Shown here: positions 1 through 8,636 of the stretch, one piece after another | How positions within the stretch are numbered: the stretch's first letter is position 1 | Layout: every line of letters starts with the position of its first letter | Assembly (NCBI GenBank): GCA_964402505.1 | Contig: CAYOCP010000003.1 | Coordinates: forward strand, 62,001-126,000 | Direction: 5' to 3' | Length of the DNA: 64,000 nt | Source of the DNA: SLRI01 sp964402505 | Lineage (GTDB): Bacteria > Pseudomonadota > Alphaproteobacteria > Geminicoccales > Geminicoccaceae | Program-made: the position numbers and the translations under genes | The notes under the pieces: generated by a model | What the model saw: the letters and a program-made list of their open reading frames with translations, nothing else | Database searches by the model: none | Told to the model about the DNA's origin: nothing

Positions 1-964
1 CGGAGACGAGCTTGACGTCGACGATCGGCTGGTCGAGCGGGCCGATCTCGACCACCGTGGCCGGCAGGCAGTTGAGGGCGCTCAGGCCCGAGGGCGGGTC
101 GCGGGCGAGGATGACGTCGCGGGCGCGGATGCGCACCCGGAGCTGCGTGCCGGGGGGTGCCTCGACCCTGGGCACCCAGAGGCGGCCGCCGCTGGCGGCG
201 AGCTCGGTCAGCTCGTCCACGGGATCGTGCGCCACGACGCGCGCGGCGAGGAGCGCGCCGCCCTCGTGGCGGCCCATGAGCGGGAAGAGGTCGGGGTCGG
301 CCATCAGCCCGGCCGGCGGGCCGCTCCGCTCGACCCGGCCCTGGGCGAGCACGACGACGGTGGTGGCGAGCCGCGCGATCTCGGGCACGGAATGGCTGAC
401 ATAGAGGATGGGGATGCCGAGCCCGTCCCGGAGCCGCTCGATATAGGGCAGGATCTCGCTCTTGCGCGCCTCGTCGAGCGAGGCCAGGGGCTCGTCCATG
501 AGCAGGAGCCGCGGGCTCGCGAGCAGGGCGCGGCCGATCGCCACGCGCTGCTTCTCGCCGCCCGAGAGCCCGCCCGGCCGCCGCTCGAGCAGGTGGCCGA
601 GGCCGAGCAGCTCGACCGTGTCGGCGAAGCTGCCGAAGCGTCGGCGCCGGCTCGTGAACCAGCGGCCGAAGCCGAGGTTCTGGCGGACGCTCAGATGCGG
701 GAAGAGCCGGCCCTCCTGGAAGACGTAGCCGATGCGCCGGCGGTGCGGCGGCACGAAGCGGCCGCCCTCGGTGTCGAGCAGGACCTGTCCGTCGACAGCG
801 ACCCGACCGTGCTCCGGCCGCAGGAGCCCGGCCACGGCGTTGACCAGCGTGGTCTTGCCCGCACCCGAGCGGCCGAAGAGGGCGGTGAGCCCGCGGCCGG
901 CGAGGAAGGCGGCGTCGACCCGAAAGGCGCCGAGGCGGTGGCGGACGGCGACCTCGAGGCTCAT
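1..964 (-). CDS. modC: Molybdate ABC transporter ATP-binding protein ModC (3' end cut by window edge)
   Basis: ATPase of the molybdate importer ModABC, acting on the cytoplasmic face of the inner membrane. Translating the minus strand from the ATG at 964 gives a Walker A motif GRSGAGKTT near residue 32, the ABC signature LSGGEKQR, Walker B LLLMDEP and a switch histidine (YVSHS). A C-terminal TOBE/Mop-type region starts but is cut by the window edge; about 321 codons are visible of a usual 350-360. It lies 13 nt downstream of modB in the modE-modA-modB-modC direction, so one operon is likely. The assignment rests on the ABC motifs plus the unmistakable ModA and ModB neighbours. Confidence 0.93.
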   Translation of the reverse strand, partial: MSLEVAVRHRLGAFRVDAAFLAGRGLTALFGRSGAGKTTLVNAVAGLLRPEHGRVAVDGQVLLDTEGGRFVPPHRRRIGYVFQEGRLFPHLSVRQNLGFGRWFTSRRRRFGSFADTVELLGLGHLLERRPGGLSGGEKQRVAIGRALLASPRLLLMDEPLASLDEARKSEILPYIERLRDGLGIPILYVSHSVPEIARLATTVVVLAQGRVERSGPPAGLMADPDLFPLMGRHEGGALLAARVVAHDPVDELTELAASGGRLWVPRVEAPPGTQLRVRIRARDVILARDPPSGLSALNCLPATVVEIGPLDQPIVDVKLVS

Positions 965-977
965 CGCCCGGCCCCGC

Positions 978-1673
978 TCATCTGCCGGCGATCCGCCGCG
1001 CCACCAGGCGGGCCACGACCTCCGAGGCGAGGAGGGCGGCCATGGCGATGGCGATCGAGACGGCGGCGAGGCGAAGCGCCCCCGCCTCGCCGCCCGGCAC
1101 CTGGATCAGCGCGTAGATGGCGGACGGGATGGTCTGCGTCTCGCCCGGAATGTTGGAGACGAAGGTGATGGTGGCGCCGAACTCGCCCATGGCCTTGGCG
1201 AAGGCGAGGATGCCGCCGGCGATGATGCCCGGCAGGATGAGCGGCAGGGTGACGACGGCGAAGGTCCAGATGCGGTTGGCGCCGAGCGTGCCGGCGGCTT
1301 CCTCCAGCCGCGGATCGACGGCCTCGACGGCGAGGCGGATGGCGCGGACCATGAGCGGGAAGGCCATGATGGCGCAGGCGAGGGCCGCACCGGTCCAGCG
1401 AAAGGCGAGGACGATGCCGAAGGCCTCCTCGAGCAGCCGGCCGAGCGGGCCCCGCCGGCCGAAGAGCAGCAGCAGGAGGTAGCCCGTGACCACCGGCGGC
1501 ATGATCAGCGGCAGATGCACGAGGCCGTTGAGCAGCTCCCGGCCCCAGAACCTGCCGCGGGCGAGCAGCACCGCCACCAGGATGCCGAAGGGCAGGCTGA
1601 TGAGGGTGGCCCAGCCCGCCACCCGGACCGAGAGGAGGACGGCGGTCCATTCCTCGGGCGTAAGCTCGATCAT
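978..1673 (-). CDS. modB: Molybdate ABC transporter permease ModB
   Basis: Inner-membrane permease of the molybdate importer, 231 aa, the normal length for ModB. The protein is strongly hydrophobic with about five membrane spans and carries the cytoplasmic EAA-type loop (EEAAGTLGANRIWTF, near residues 138-152) that docks on ModC. The ATG at 1673 follows modA by 30 nt, and modC begins 13 nt after the stop. The family also includes sulfate/tungstate permeases, but the neighbouring ModA and ModE point to molybdate. Confidence 0.94.
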   Translation of the reverse strand: MIELTPEEWTAVLLSVRVAGWATLISLPFGILVAVLLARGRFWGRELLNGLVHLPLIMPPVVTGYLLLLLFGRRGPLGRLLEEAFGIVLAFRWTGAALACAIMAFPLMVRAIRLAVEAVDPRLEEAAGTLGANRIWTFAVVTLPLILPGIIAGGILAFAKAMGEFGATITFVSNIPGETQTIPSAIYALIQVPGGEAGALRLAAVSIAIAMAALLASEVVARLVARRIAGR

Positions 1674-1703
1674 GCGTTCCGCGTAGCGCGAACCGGCGCC
1701 GCG

Positions 1704-2489
1704 TCAATCGAGAACGGTGAACCCCTGCCGCTGGAAGAAGGGACGGGCCTCGGGCGAGGTGATGAAGGCCAGAAGCTCGCGCGCCGCCGGCTCCTTTCCG
1801 TCGGCCGTGAGGGCGATCGGGTAGATGATCGGCGGGTGGCTCGCCTCGGGGAACGTGCCGACGACGGTGACATCGTCCGCGGCGGCGGCGTCGGTGGCGT
1901 AGACGATGCCATAGGGCGCCTCGCCCAGCGCCACGAGGGTCAGCGCCGCGCGCACGTTGTCGGTCTGGGCGATGCGATCCTCGAGCCCGGTCCAGAGGCC
2001 CAGATGCTGCAGCGCCGCCTTGCCGTACATGCCGGCCGGCACCGAATCGACCATCGCCATGGCGAGCCGGCCCTGGCCCAGAAGCCCGGCCAGGTCGAGA
2101 TCCGGGCCGATCTCGACCGGCGGCGCGTCCCTGCCGTGCGCCACGAGCACCAGCCGGTTGCCGAGCAGGTCCTTGCGCGACGCGGCGTCGATCAGCCCCG
2201 CCTTCTCGAGATAGTCCATCCAGTCGGGATTGGCGGAGATGAAGAGGTCGGCGGGCGCTCCCTCCTCGATCTGCCGGGCGAGCTGCGAGCTGCCGGCATA
2301 GGCGACGACGGCGTCGTCGCCGCTCGCCTCGTGCCAGGCTCCGGCCACGTCGTCCATGGCGTTCTTGAGGCTGGCGGCGGCGAAGACCGTGACCTCGGCC
2401 GCCATCCCGGCCCGGGGCACGGTCCCGCCGATGGCCAGCAGCGCCACGACCACCAGGGTGAATATCCGGAAAGCTGAAACGCGGCGCAT
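1704..2489 (-). CDS. modA: Periplasmic molybdate-binding protein ModA
   Basis: Periplasmic oxyanion-binding protein that delivers molybdate to ModBC. I chose the ATG at 2489 because a good ribosome-binding site (GAGAGGAG) lies just upstream and the protein then begins with a normal signal peptide (MRRVSAFRIF, a hydrophobic core, then cleavage near GMAAE). The mature start, EVTVFAAASLKNAMDD, is the ModA hallmark, with the conserved Ser that contacts the oxyanion. It is 261 aa, typical for the family. A start 19 codons further upstream would give an unlikely hydrophilic leader. It is followed closely by modB. Confidence 0.94.
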   Translation of the reverse strand: MRRVSAFRIFTLVVVALLAIGGTVPRAGMAAEVTVFAAASLKNAMDDVAGAWHEASGDDAVVAYAGSSQLARQIEEGAPADLFISANPDWMDYLEKAGLIDAASRKDLLGNRLVLVAHGRDAPPVEIGPDLDLAGLLGQGRLAMAMVDSVPAGMYGKAALQHLGLWTGLEDRIAQTDNVRAALTLVALGEAPYGIVYATDAAAADDVTVVGTFPEASHPPIIYPIALTADGKEPAARELLAFITSPEARPFFQRQGFTVLD

Positions 2490-2547
2490 CGGCGAGCTCC
2501 TCTCTCTTGGTGTGCTGGAGCTTATCGGCGCGCCGCCCTGCGGCAAG

Positions 2548-2571
2548 CGTTATTTTCAATCGGACATATCG
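2548..2571. promoter_or_regulatory. Candidate ModE operator upstream of modA
   Basis: An imperfect inverted repeat, CGTTATTTT then 7 nt then ACATATCG, with six of eight paired positions symmetric between its outer arms. It resembles the known ModE box (CGTTATAT half-sites). It overlaps the last codons of modE and lies about 60 nt upstream of the modA start, in an AT-rich island within GC-rich DNA. A role in molybdate repression of modABC is inferred from position and similarity only. Confidence 0.45.
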
Positions 2572-2921
2572 CTTTTGAGGCGGTGCAGCCGCGCCAGCTC
2601 CTCGGCCGTGGCGCTGGCGCTCGCCGCCTCCATGCGGCGGTAGAGCAGGAGGACCTCGCGGCCCGTCGCCGTCAAGACCGCACCCCCCTTCTCGCTGCCG
2701 CCGCGGCTGGTCTCGACCAGCGGCTCGCGGAAGGAGCGGTTCAGCGTCTCGACCAGGAGCCAGGCGCGCTTGTAGCTCATGCCCATGCGCCGCCCGGCGG
2801 CGGCGATCGAGCCGGTCGCACGGATGCCGTCGAGCAGGTCGGCCTTGCCCGGGCCGATGGCGATGCCGGGGCCGAGGACGATGCGCAGGCGCAGGCCGGG
2901 GGTGCGGTTGCCGACCCTCAT
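2556..2921 (-). CDS. modE: ModE-type molybdate-responsive regulator, short form (HTH domain only)
   Basis: A 121-aa winged helix-turn-helix protein matching the N-terminal DNA-binding domain of ModE. The visible hallmark is the helix pair around GSIAAAGRRMGMSYKRAW (residues about 37-54), followed by the LVETLNRSF segment. It lacks the C-terminal TOBE/Mop molybdate-binding repeats of E. coli ModE. Short single-domain homologues are common in alphaproteobacteria, but how this one senses molybdate cannot be read from the sequence. I chose the ATG at 2921 because the protein then starts directly in the conserved domain. It heads the modEABC run and is divergent from the hydantoinase gene. Confidence 0.85.
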   Translation of the reverse strand: MRVGNRTPGLRLRIVLGPGIAIGPGKADLLDGIRATGSIAAAGRRMGMSYKRAWLLVETLNRSFREPLVETSRGGSEKGGAVLTATGREVLLLYRRMEAASASATAEELARLHRLKSDMSD

Positions 2922-3035
2922 GACGCGGCTGGAAGGACGATCATCGACACTTTCGGCCCCGATTGGCGGCGGATAGACTGACCGGAAGGGCCGATCCGTC
3001 AGGGAGCCCGCCGAGCAAGCACGCAGGAGAGCACC

Positions 3036-4496
3036 ATGAGCCTCGTCATCCAGGGTGGAACCGTTGTCAATGCCGACCAGAGCGAGCGCGCCGATGTTTT
3101 GATCGAGGACGGCACGATCAGGGCCGTCGGCGCCGGGCTCGAGGTGCCGACGGGTGCGGAGGTGATCGACGCGGGCGGGGCTCTCGTGATCCCGGGCGGC
3201 ATCGACCCGCACACCCACATGGAAATGCCTTTCATGGGCACGGTGGCGATCGAGGATTTCTACTCCGGCACCTGCTCCGGCCTCGCCGGCGGCACCACCA
3301 TGATCATCGACATGTGCATCCCCTCGCCGCAGCAGAGCCTGACGGCGGCGCTCGACGACTGGAGCGACTGGGCGTCCAAGGCGGTCGCCGATTACGGCTT
3401 CCACGTCGCCATCACCTGGTGGTCGGAGCGGGTCGAGCAGCAGATGGCGGAGGTGATCGATCGGGGCGTCAACAGCTTCAAGCACTTCATGGCCTACAAG
3501 GGTGCGCTCATGGTCGACGACGAGATCCTCTTCCAGAGCTTCTCGCGCTGCCGCGAGCTCGGCGCCCTGCCCCTGGTCCATGCCGAGAACGGCGAGGCGG
3601 TCTTCCGGCTGCAGCAGTCGCTTTTGGCGCAGGGCATCACCGGGCCCGAGGGCCACGCGCTGTCGCGCCCGCCGCATGTGGAGGCGGAGGCGGCGAACCG
3701 CGCCATCATGCTGGCCCGCATCACCGGCGTGCCGCTCTACATCGTGCACACCTCCTGCCGCGAGACCGCGGACGCCATCGCCCGGGCGCGCAGCGCGGGA
3801 CAGCGCGTCTTCGGCGAGCCCCTGGCGCAGTTCCTCTGCCTCGACGACAGCGTCTACCAGAGCCCCGACTGGGCCTATGCCGCGTCCCGGGTGATGAGCC
3901 CGCCCTTCCGCGGCAAGGAGCACCAGGAGGCCCTCTGGGCCGGCCTCATGAACGGCCAGCTCCAGGTCACGGCGACCGACCACTGCACCTTTCTGGCCGA
4001 GCAGAAGGCCATGGGCCGGGACAATTTCACCATGATCCCGAACGGCACGGGCGGGCTCGAGGAGCGCCTCAAGATCCTCTGGCATTTCGGCGTCAATGCC
4101 GGGCGCCTGACGCCCGAGGAGTTCGTCGCGGTGACCTCGACCAACTGCGCCAGGATCTTCAACATCTACCCGCGCAAGGGTGCCGTGCGCGCGGGCTCGG
4201 ACGCCGATCTCGTGATCTGGGACCCCAAGGCGCGCCACACCATCCGCCAGGCGACCCACCACTCCAAGCTCGACGTCAACGTCTTCGAGGGCATCGAGGT
4301 CGAGGGCTTTCCGGCGATCACCATCGCGAATGGCAAGGTGGTCTGGCGGAACGGCCAGCTCGACGTCACCCGGGGCGCCGGGCGACACGTGCAGCGGCCG
4401 CCGATGTCGCCGGTCATGGCGGCGCAGAGCCGGAGGAACGAGCTGACCCGGCCGCATGCGGTGGCGCGCCAGCCGAGCGTTCAGCAAACGCCCTGA
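3036..4496 (+). CDS. hydA: D-hydantoinase / dihydropyrimidinase
   Basis: A cyclic amidohydrolase that opens hydantoin or dihydropyrimidine rings, cytoplasmic, 486 aa. All metal-site residues of the family are present at nearly canonical positions: H59 and H61 in HTHMEMP, K155 (the carboxylated lysine, in MAYKG), H182 in VHAENG, H238 in IVHTSC and D315 in ATDHCTF. The ATG follows a good ribosome-binding site (CAGGAGAGCACC). It stands alone: no carbamoylase or dihydropyrimidine dehydrogenase lies beside it, so hydantoin salvage versus pyrimidine catabolism cannot be decided. The last 40 residues are divergent and probably disordered. Confidence 0.93.
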   Translation: MSLVIQGGTVVNADQSERADVLIEDGTIRAVGAGLEVPTGAEVIDAGGALVIPGGIDPHTHMEMPFMGTVAIEDFYSGTCSGLAGGTTMIIDMCIPSPQQSLTAALDDWSDWASKAVADYGFHVAITWWSERVEQQMAEVIDRGVNSFKHFMAYKGALMVDDEILFQSFSRCRELGALPLVHAENGEAVFRLQQSLLAQGITGPEGHALSRPPHVEAEAANRAIMLARITGVPLYIVHTSCRETADAIARARSAGQRVFGEPLAQFLCLDDSVYQSPDWAYAASRVMSPPFRGKEHQEALWAGLMNGQLQVTATDHCTFLAEQKAMGRDNFTMIPNGTGGLEERLKILWHFGVNAGRLTPEEFVAVTSTNCARIFNIYPRKGAVRAGSDADLVIWDPKARHTIRQATHHSKLDVNVFEGIEVEGFPAITIANGKVVWRNGQLDVTRGAGRHVQRPPMSPVMAAQSRRNELTRPHAVARQPSVQQTP

Positions 4497-4515
4497 GTCG
4501 ATGACGACGAAGGTG

Positions 4516-4547
4516 GCGTCCGGACGGGCGGCTGCCCGCCCGGACGC
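4516..4547. terminator. Hairpin between convergent hydA and the coat-U-like gene
   Basis: Two 14-nt arms (GCGTCCGGACGGGC and GCCCGCCCGGACGC) with one mismatch and a 4-nt loop. It sits between two convergent stop codons, as expected for a shared bidirectional terminator. There is no clear T-run on either side, so it could act as an mRNA 3' stabiliser instead. Confidence 0.5.
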
Positions 4548-4553
4548 GCCGGA

Positions 4554-5045
4554 TCAGAAGGTCAGCGTGACGTTGACGGTGTCGGCATAGCTGCCGGGCG
4601 CGGCGGCCTGCCCGGCCGGAATGCTGCCGTAGACCGGGATGTTGCCGGCGCCGGGCTGCAGGAGCTGGACCTGCTGGGCACTGGCGCCGGTGCCCCAGAC
4701 CTGCGTGCGGCTGGAGTTGCGGTAGAGCTGGTAGCCGAGCGTATCCCCGGCATTGCTGGCCATGTGGCGGGCCTGGACGTCGCCGCTGGTGCCGCCGTCG
4801 AAGTCGATGACGAGGGTGCCGGCGGCGCAGCCGGTGTAGCTGATCTGGCCCTGGCCGTTCAGCGCGCTCTGCTGGCCGGCCGTGTAGGTGCCGAAATCGA
4901 GGGTCGAGCCGCTGATGGCGCAGGCCTCCTGGACGGTCACCATCACCGTCAGCACGTCGGTGTCGGTGTCCGCCATGGCGGGCACGGCGAAGGTGGCGGC
5001 GAGGGCGGAGGCGAGAGCGAGGCGGCGCATGCCGGATGAGGTCAT
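4554..5045 (-). CDS. Secreted spore coat protein U (SCPU) domain protein
   Basis: A 163-aa exported protein. I chose the ATG at 5045 because an AAAGGGGACC ribosome-binding site precedes it and the protein then begins with a clear signal peptide (MRRLALASALAATF core, cleavage after AMA). The mature part has the SCPU pattern: an early Cys (QEACAISG), the LDFGTYTAG strand, a second Cys in SYTGCAAG, YQLYRNSS, and a C-terminal VPVYG-like strand ending in VNVTLTF. SCPU proteins are chaperone-usher pilus-like subunits, but no usher or chaperone gene is adjacent, so its assembly partner is unknown. Confidence 0.82.
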   Translation of the reverse strand: MTSSGMRRLALASALAATFAVPAMADTDTDVLTVMVTVQEACAISGSTLDFGTYTAGQQSALNGQGQISYTGCAAGTLVIDFDGGTSGDVQARHMASNAGDTLGYQLYRNSSRTQVWGTGASAQQVQLLQPGAGNIPVYGSIPAGQAAAPGSYADTVNVTLTF

Positions 5046-5195
5046 GAAGGGGTCCCCTTTGGTGGCGCCCTGAGCGGCGCATCGACGATGCCGGAACGAC
5101 ACCAGTGCCGTTCGAGGTACGGGGACCCTAGCTTTTCACCATTAAGAACCCATTAAGCGCAGACGGTCTTTTTCGGTCCGGCTTCGCGATCCGGT

Positions 5196-6560
5196 CTATT
5201 CGAGGCCAAAGAGCCGGTTGCGCACGCGGTTGTAGTAGCGCTCGTCGTCATAGGGCTCGACCGGCAGGTCGAGCCGCGCCACGGTGAGCTCGCCGATGGC
5301 GGACTTGAGCTGGTAGGTGGCGAGCACCAGCTCGCGCCGGGCCCGCACCAGATCGACCTGCGAGACGAAGAGCTCGTTCTCGGCGTCGAGCACGTCGAGC
5401 ACGGTGCGCTGGCCGACCAGCGCCTCCTCCTGCACGCCCTCGAGGGCGATGCCGTTGGCCCGGACCTCGGATTCGAGCGCGTCGATGGCGGCGCGGGCGG
5501 CGAGGACCCGCTCCCAGGCGGTGGTCACCGAGCGCTGGACGCCGCGCAGGGTGTTCTCGAGATCGTTGCGCCGCGCGGTCACGAGCTGGCGGTTCTGTCG
5601 CACGCGCGAGTAGTCGGCGCCGCCCTGGAAGAGCGGCACGGAGAGGTTGAGGCCGATCCGCGCATCGTCCTGCCGGTCGAGGAGCGCGCTCGGCTCCTGC
5701 TGGTAGGCGACGTCGCCGGTCAGCGTCAGGCTCGGCAGGATGTCGGCGAAGGCCACGTCGACATTGTCGCGCGCCGCCTCGAGGTTGAAGCTCGCCGTCG
5801 TGATGTCCGGATTGGCGGCCGCCATGGCCTGGGCCTCGGGCTCGCTCGTCGGCAGGTCGGCCAAGGGCTGCGGCTCGACCAGCACGCCCGGATCGATGCC
5901 GATGATGTCGCGATAGGCGGCGGTGGAGGCGGCGAGGTCGGAGACCGCCAGCTCCACGTCGGCGCGTGCCCTGGAAAGGCGGGCCTCGGCCTGGGCGACG
6001 TCGGTGCGCGCCACCTCGCCGACCTCGAACCGGTCGCGGGTCGCCTCGAGCTGCCGCCGGAGGCGCAGCTGGTTGGTGCGGGCGAGCTCGAGGACGGCGC
6101 GATCGCGCCAGGTCGCGGTATAGGCGTCGACGGAATCGAGGAGCACGCTCTGCTGGGTCGAGAGCAGGAAGGCCCGCTCGGCGCGCACCTGGTTCTCGGC
6201 CCGGCGGATGCCGGCCTCGATGCCGCCACCGGCGTAGAGCGGCTGGCGCAGCGAGAGGTTGACGCCGCGGCTGATGCGGTTGTCACGCTCGGCCAGGTCG
6301 CTGTCCGAGGTGACCCCCTCGACCGCGCCGTCGAGGAAGATGCGCGGGCGTCCGGCGGCCAGCGCCTGCGGCACGAGCTCGTCCGTCGCCCTGAGCTGGG
6401 CCCGGCCCGAGGCCAATCTCGGATTGTGCATATAGGCGGCGGTCAGCGCCTCGTGGAGATCCTCGCCCCTTGCGATGTCGCTGCCGAGTCCGCCCATGAC
6501 CAGAAGCACGGCGGCGAGAGCGACACCGCGCGCGGCCGAGGCCGGACTCGTTTGCTTCAA
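5196..6560 (-). CDS. tolC: TolC-family outer-membrane efflux/type I secretion protein
   Basis: Outer-membrane channel partner for RND/MFS pumps or type I secretion, 454 aa from the TTG at 6560. I prefer that TTG: GGGAGAC precedes it, it gives a signal peptide (ARGVALAAVLLVMGGLG), and starts further upstream would run into dinB. The mature part begins DLHEALTAAYMHNPRLASGRAQL, the usual first OEP helix, and two repeated OEP units follow. The second contains LNLSVPLFQGGADYSRVRQN and the first LRQPLYAGGGIEAGIRRAENQ, a standard internal duplication. It is divergent from dinB. Its pump partner is not adjacent; the RND operon at 62.5 kb is one possibility. Confidence 0.88.
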   Translation of the reverse strand: MKQTSPASAARGVALAAVLLVMGGLGSDIARGEDLHEALTAAYMHNPRLASGRAQLRATDELVPQALAAGRPRIFLDGAVEGVTSDSDLAERDNRISRGVNLSLRQPLYAGGGIEAGIRRAENQVRAERAFLLSTQQSVLLDSVDAYTATWRDRAVLELARTNQLRLRRQLEATRDRFEVGEVARTDVAQAEARLSRARADVELAVSDLAASTAAYRDIIGIDPGVLVEPQPLADLPTSEPEAQAMAAANPDITTASFNLEAARDNVDVAFADILPSLTLTGDVAYQQEPSALLDRQDDARIGLNLSVPLFQGGADYSRVRQNRQLVTARRNDLENTLRGVQRSVTTAWERVLAARAAIDALESEVRANGIALEGVQEEALVGQRTVLDVLDAENELFVSQVDLVRARRELVLATYQLKSAIGELTVARLDLPVEPYDDERYYNRVRNRLFGLE

Positions 6561-6783
6561 GGTCCGTCTCCCGTTCTCTCCAGGGATGGAGCCGCGGCCG
6601 CCAGCGCCCTTCCCGGTCGGCGGATGGTCACGGCAGCCTCCGGATTCGTAGGCTCGTGCGCCCGGCGCTGGCAAGCCCGGCGTCGCCGGGCCCGCCCTCG
6701 CCCGCGACAAGCGGGTGAATTGTTGGCATCCTGCAACAGCATCGAGGCGGCGTCCACCGGAGCGGATACGGAACGGGAGAGCG

Positions 6784-7884
6784 TTGCGCAAGATCGTCCA
6801 CATCGACATGGACGCCTTCTACGCCGCGATCGAGGCGCGCGACCAGCCGGCGTTGCGCGGCCTGCCGATCGCCGTGGGCGGCGGGCAGGCGCGCGGCGTG
6901 GTCATGACGGCGAGCTACGAGGCGAGGCGCTTCGGCGTGCGCTCGGCGATGCCGGGCGGTCGGGCGGCGCGGCTCTGTCCCGGCCTCGTCTTCGTGCCGC
7001 CGCGCTTCGAGGTCTACAAGGAGGTGAGCCGCCAGATCCGGGAGATCTTCCGGCGGCACACGTCGCTGGTCGAGCCGCTCGCCCTCGACGAGGCCTATCT
7101 CGACGTGACCGAGCCGGTGTCGGGGCCGGTGCCGGCGATGGTCATCGCGCGGCGGATCAAGGAGGAGATCAGGGAGGAGACGGGCCTCACCGCCTCGGCC
7201 GGCGTCTCCTTCAACAAGTTCCTGGCGAAGCTCGCCTCCGACATGCGCAAGCCCGACGGCCTCTGCGTGATCCGTCCGGCGCGGGCGCCCGGGGTGCTGG
7301 CGGCCCTGCCGATCGAGCGGTTCTTCGGCGTCGGCCCGGCCACGGCCGGCCGCCTGCGCGCCCTCGGCATCGCGCGGGGTGCCGATCTGCAGGCGCTCGA
7401 CGAGGCCGAGGCGTTTCACCGCCTGGGCCGGGCGGGCGCGCATTACTGGCGCCTCGCCCAGGGCATCGACGACCGGCCGGTGGTGCCGGACCGGAGCCGC
7501 AAGTCGCTCAGCGTCGAGACCACCTTCGAGCACGACCAGAACGAGCCCGAGGCGCTGGGTCGGGCCCTCGACGGGCTCGCGCGGGACCTCGCCGACCGGC
7601 TGGCGCGAAGCGGCTACCGGGCGCTGACCGTGCAGCTCAAGATCAAATATCGGGATTTCCGCATCAGCACCCGGCAGACCACGCTGCATCGGGCACCCGC
7701 CTCGGCCGAAGCGCTCGCCGCCATCGGCCGTCATCTGCTGCGGCGCGCCCCGCTCGCCGCGCCCGTCCGCCTGCTCGGGCTCGGCCTCGGCGGTGCCGCC
7801 GCCAGGGGCGGCCAGCTCGATCTCGACCTCGTCCTCCCCGCACCCCGGCGGCATGAAGGTGCACCGCCCCTGGATCAGGGGTAG
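6784..7884 (+). CDS. dinB: DNA polymerase IV (Y-family translesion polymerase)
   Basis: Error-prone translesion DNA polymerase. I chose the TTG at 6784: GGGAGA lies just upstream and the protein then starts RKIVHIDMDAF, aligning with the E. coli DinB N-terminus; a GTG at 6715 would add 23 poorly conserved residues. The catalytic acids are visible at D8 (IDMD) and D102/E103 (LALDEAYLD), and residue 13 is Tyr at the steric-gate position. The thumb has SAGVSFNKFLAKLASD and the little finger follows. Near the C-terminus QLDLDL may be a beta-clamp-binding motif. It is 366 aa. Its 3' end overlaps the convergent neighbour by 10 nt. No LexA box could be recognised upstream. Confidence 0.93.
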   Translation: MRKIVHIDMDAFYAAIEARDQPALRGLPIAVGGGQARGVVMTASYEARRFGVRSAMPGGRAARLCPGLVFVPPRFEVYKEVSRQIREIFRRHTSLVEPLALDEAYLDVTEPVSGPVPAMVIARRIKEEIREETGLTASAGVSFNKFLAKLASDMRKPDGLCVIRPARAPGVLAALPIERFFGVGPATAGRLRALGIARGADLQALDEAEAFHRLGRAGAHYWRLAQGIDDRPVVPDRSRKSLSVETTFEHDQNEPEALGRALDGLARDLADRLARSGYRALTVQLKIKYRDFRISTRQTTLHRAPASAEALAAIGRHLLRRAPLAAPVRLLGLGLGGAAARGGQLDLDLVLPAPRRHEGAPPLDQG

Positions 7885-8612
7885 GCGCAGCTTCGGGCCG
7901 CGAGATCGATGCGGCCGGGCTCGGCCGAGGCGGTCGCCTGGAACTGCCACTCCCGATCGCCCAGGATGACCGAATGGACCAGCGGCAGACGGCCGACGAC
8001 GCGGCTGAGGTCGCCGCCGATGGTCAAGAAGCGCAGGGTCACGGGCTGGCCCGGATCGAACCAGTCGAGCGGCGCGCCGGTTTCGTCCCGCGCCGGCCGG
8101 CCGTCGCCGCTGACGGTGATGCGGCGATCGGCGAACGACACGGCGTTGTCCAAGGCCGTGCTCACGGGGGTGCGGACCAGGAGGCGTTGCGTCTCGACCG
8201 TGCGCTCGCAGCTCCGCTCGCGGCCGGCCTGCTCGATCACGAAGGCGAGCCGGTCGCGGTCGACGCCGGCGCGGGCACGGGCCTGCAGCAGGGCCAGGAG
8301 CGGCTTGAGCTCCGCCGGCGGCACGTTCGCCGCGTAGTCGAGCCGCAGCGCCTGGAGCTGGCTCTCGAGTCGGCCGGCGCGATCCTCGGCCATGGCGAGC
8401 CGTTCGGTCAGCTCGAGATTGCGATGGGCCGCCGCGGCGAGATCCGCCGCCCGGCGCTCGCTTTCGTGGCCGGCCTGGGAGATGCCCGCCTGGTAGCCAC
8501 CCACGGCGAACAGCACGAGGAGGACGAGGACCACCAGAACGCGCACCACGTTCCAGAAGAGCCGGCGCCGTGCCAGGCGCCGGCGCCGGCCGAGGGTCGA
8601 AAGCTGCTTCAT
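7875..8612 (-). CDS. Membrane-anchored coiled-coil protein of unknown function
   Basis: I do not recognise this 245-aa protein. It has a basic N-terminus (GRRRRLARRRLFW), one membrane span (about residues 22-43), then a heptad-like Ala/Leu/Glu-rich stretch (about 50-95) likely to be a coiled coil. A compact C-terminal domain follows with WFDPGQPVTLRFLTIGGD and a Cys near the end. The layout suggests an inner-membrane anchor with a periplasmic domain. It starts 24 nt after the DUF299 gene in the same direction and could be co-transcribed. Its stop overlaps dinB by 10 nt, tail to tail. Confidence 0.72.
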   Translation of the reverse strand: MKQLSTLGRRRRLARRRLFWNVVRVLVVLVLLVLFAVGGYQAGISQAGHESERRAADLAAAAHRNLELTERLAMAEDRAGRLESQLQALRLDYAANVPPAELKPLLALLQARARAGVDRDRLAFVIEQAGRERSCERTVETQRLLVRTPVSTALDNAVSFADRRITVSGDGRPARDETGAPLDWFDPGQPVTLRFLTIGGDLSRVVGRLPLVHSVILGDREWQFQATASAEPGRIDLAARSCAYP

Positions 8613-8636
8613 GCGGCCGGTCGGCTCATCCTGCCA

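Noticed and set aside
227..2477. Long frames antisense to modC, modB and modA
   Set aside because: They encode low-complexity Ala/Arg/Gly proteins with no motif, whereas the minus-strand genes match transport families residue by residue.
6561..6783. LexA box between tolC and dinB
   Set aside because: Only single GTTC or GAAC elements occur, not the spaced direct repeat used by alphaproteobacterial LexA.
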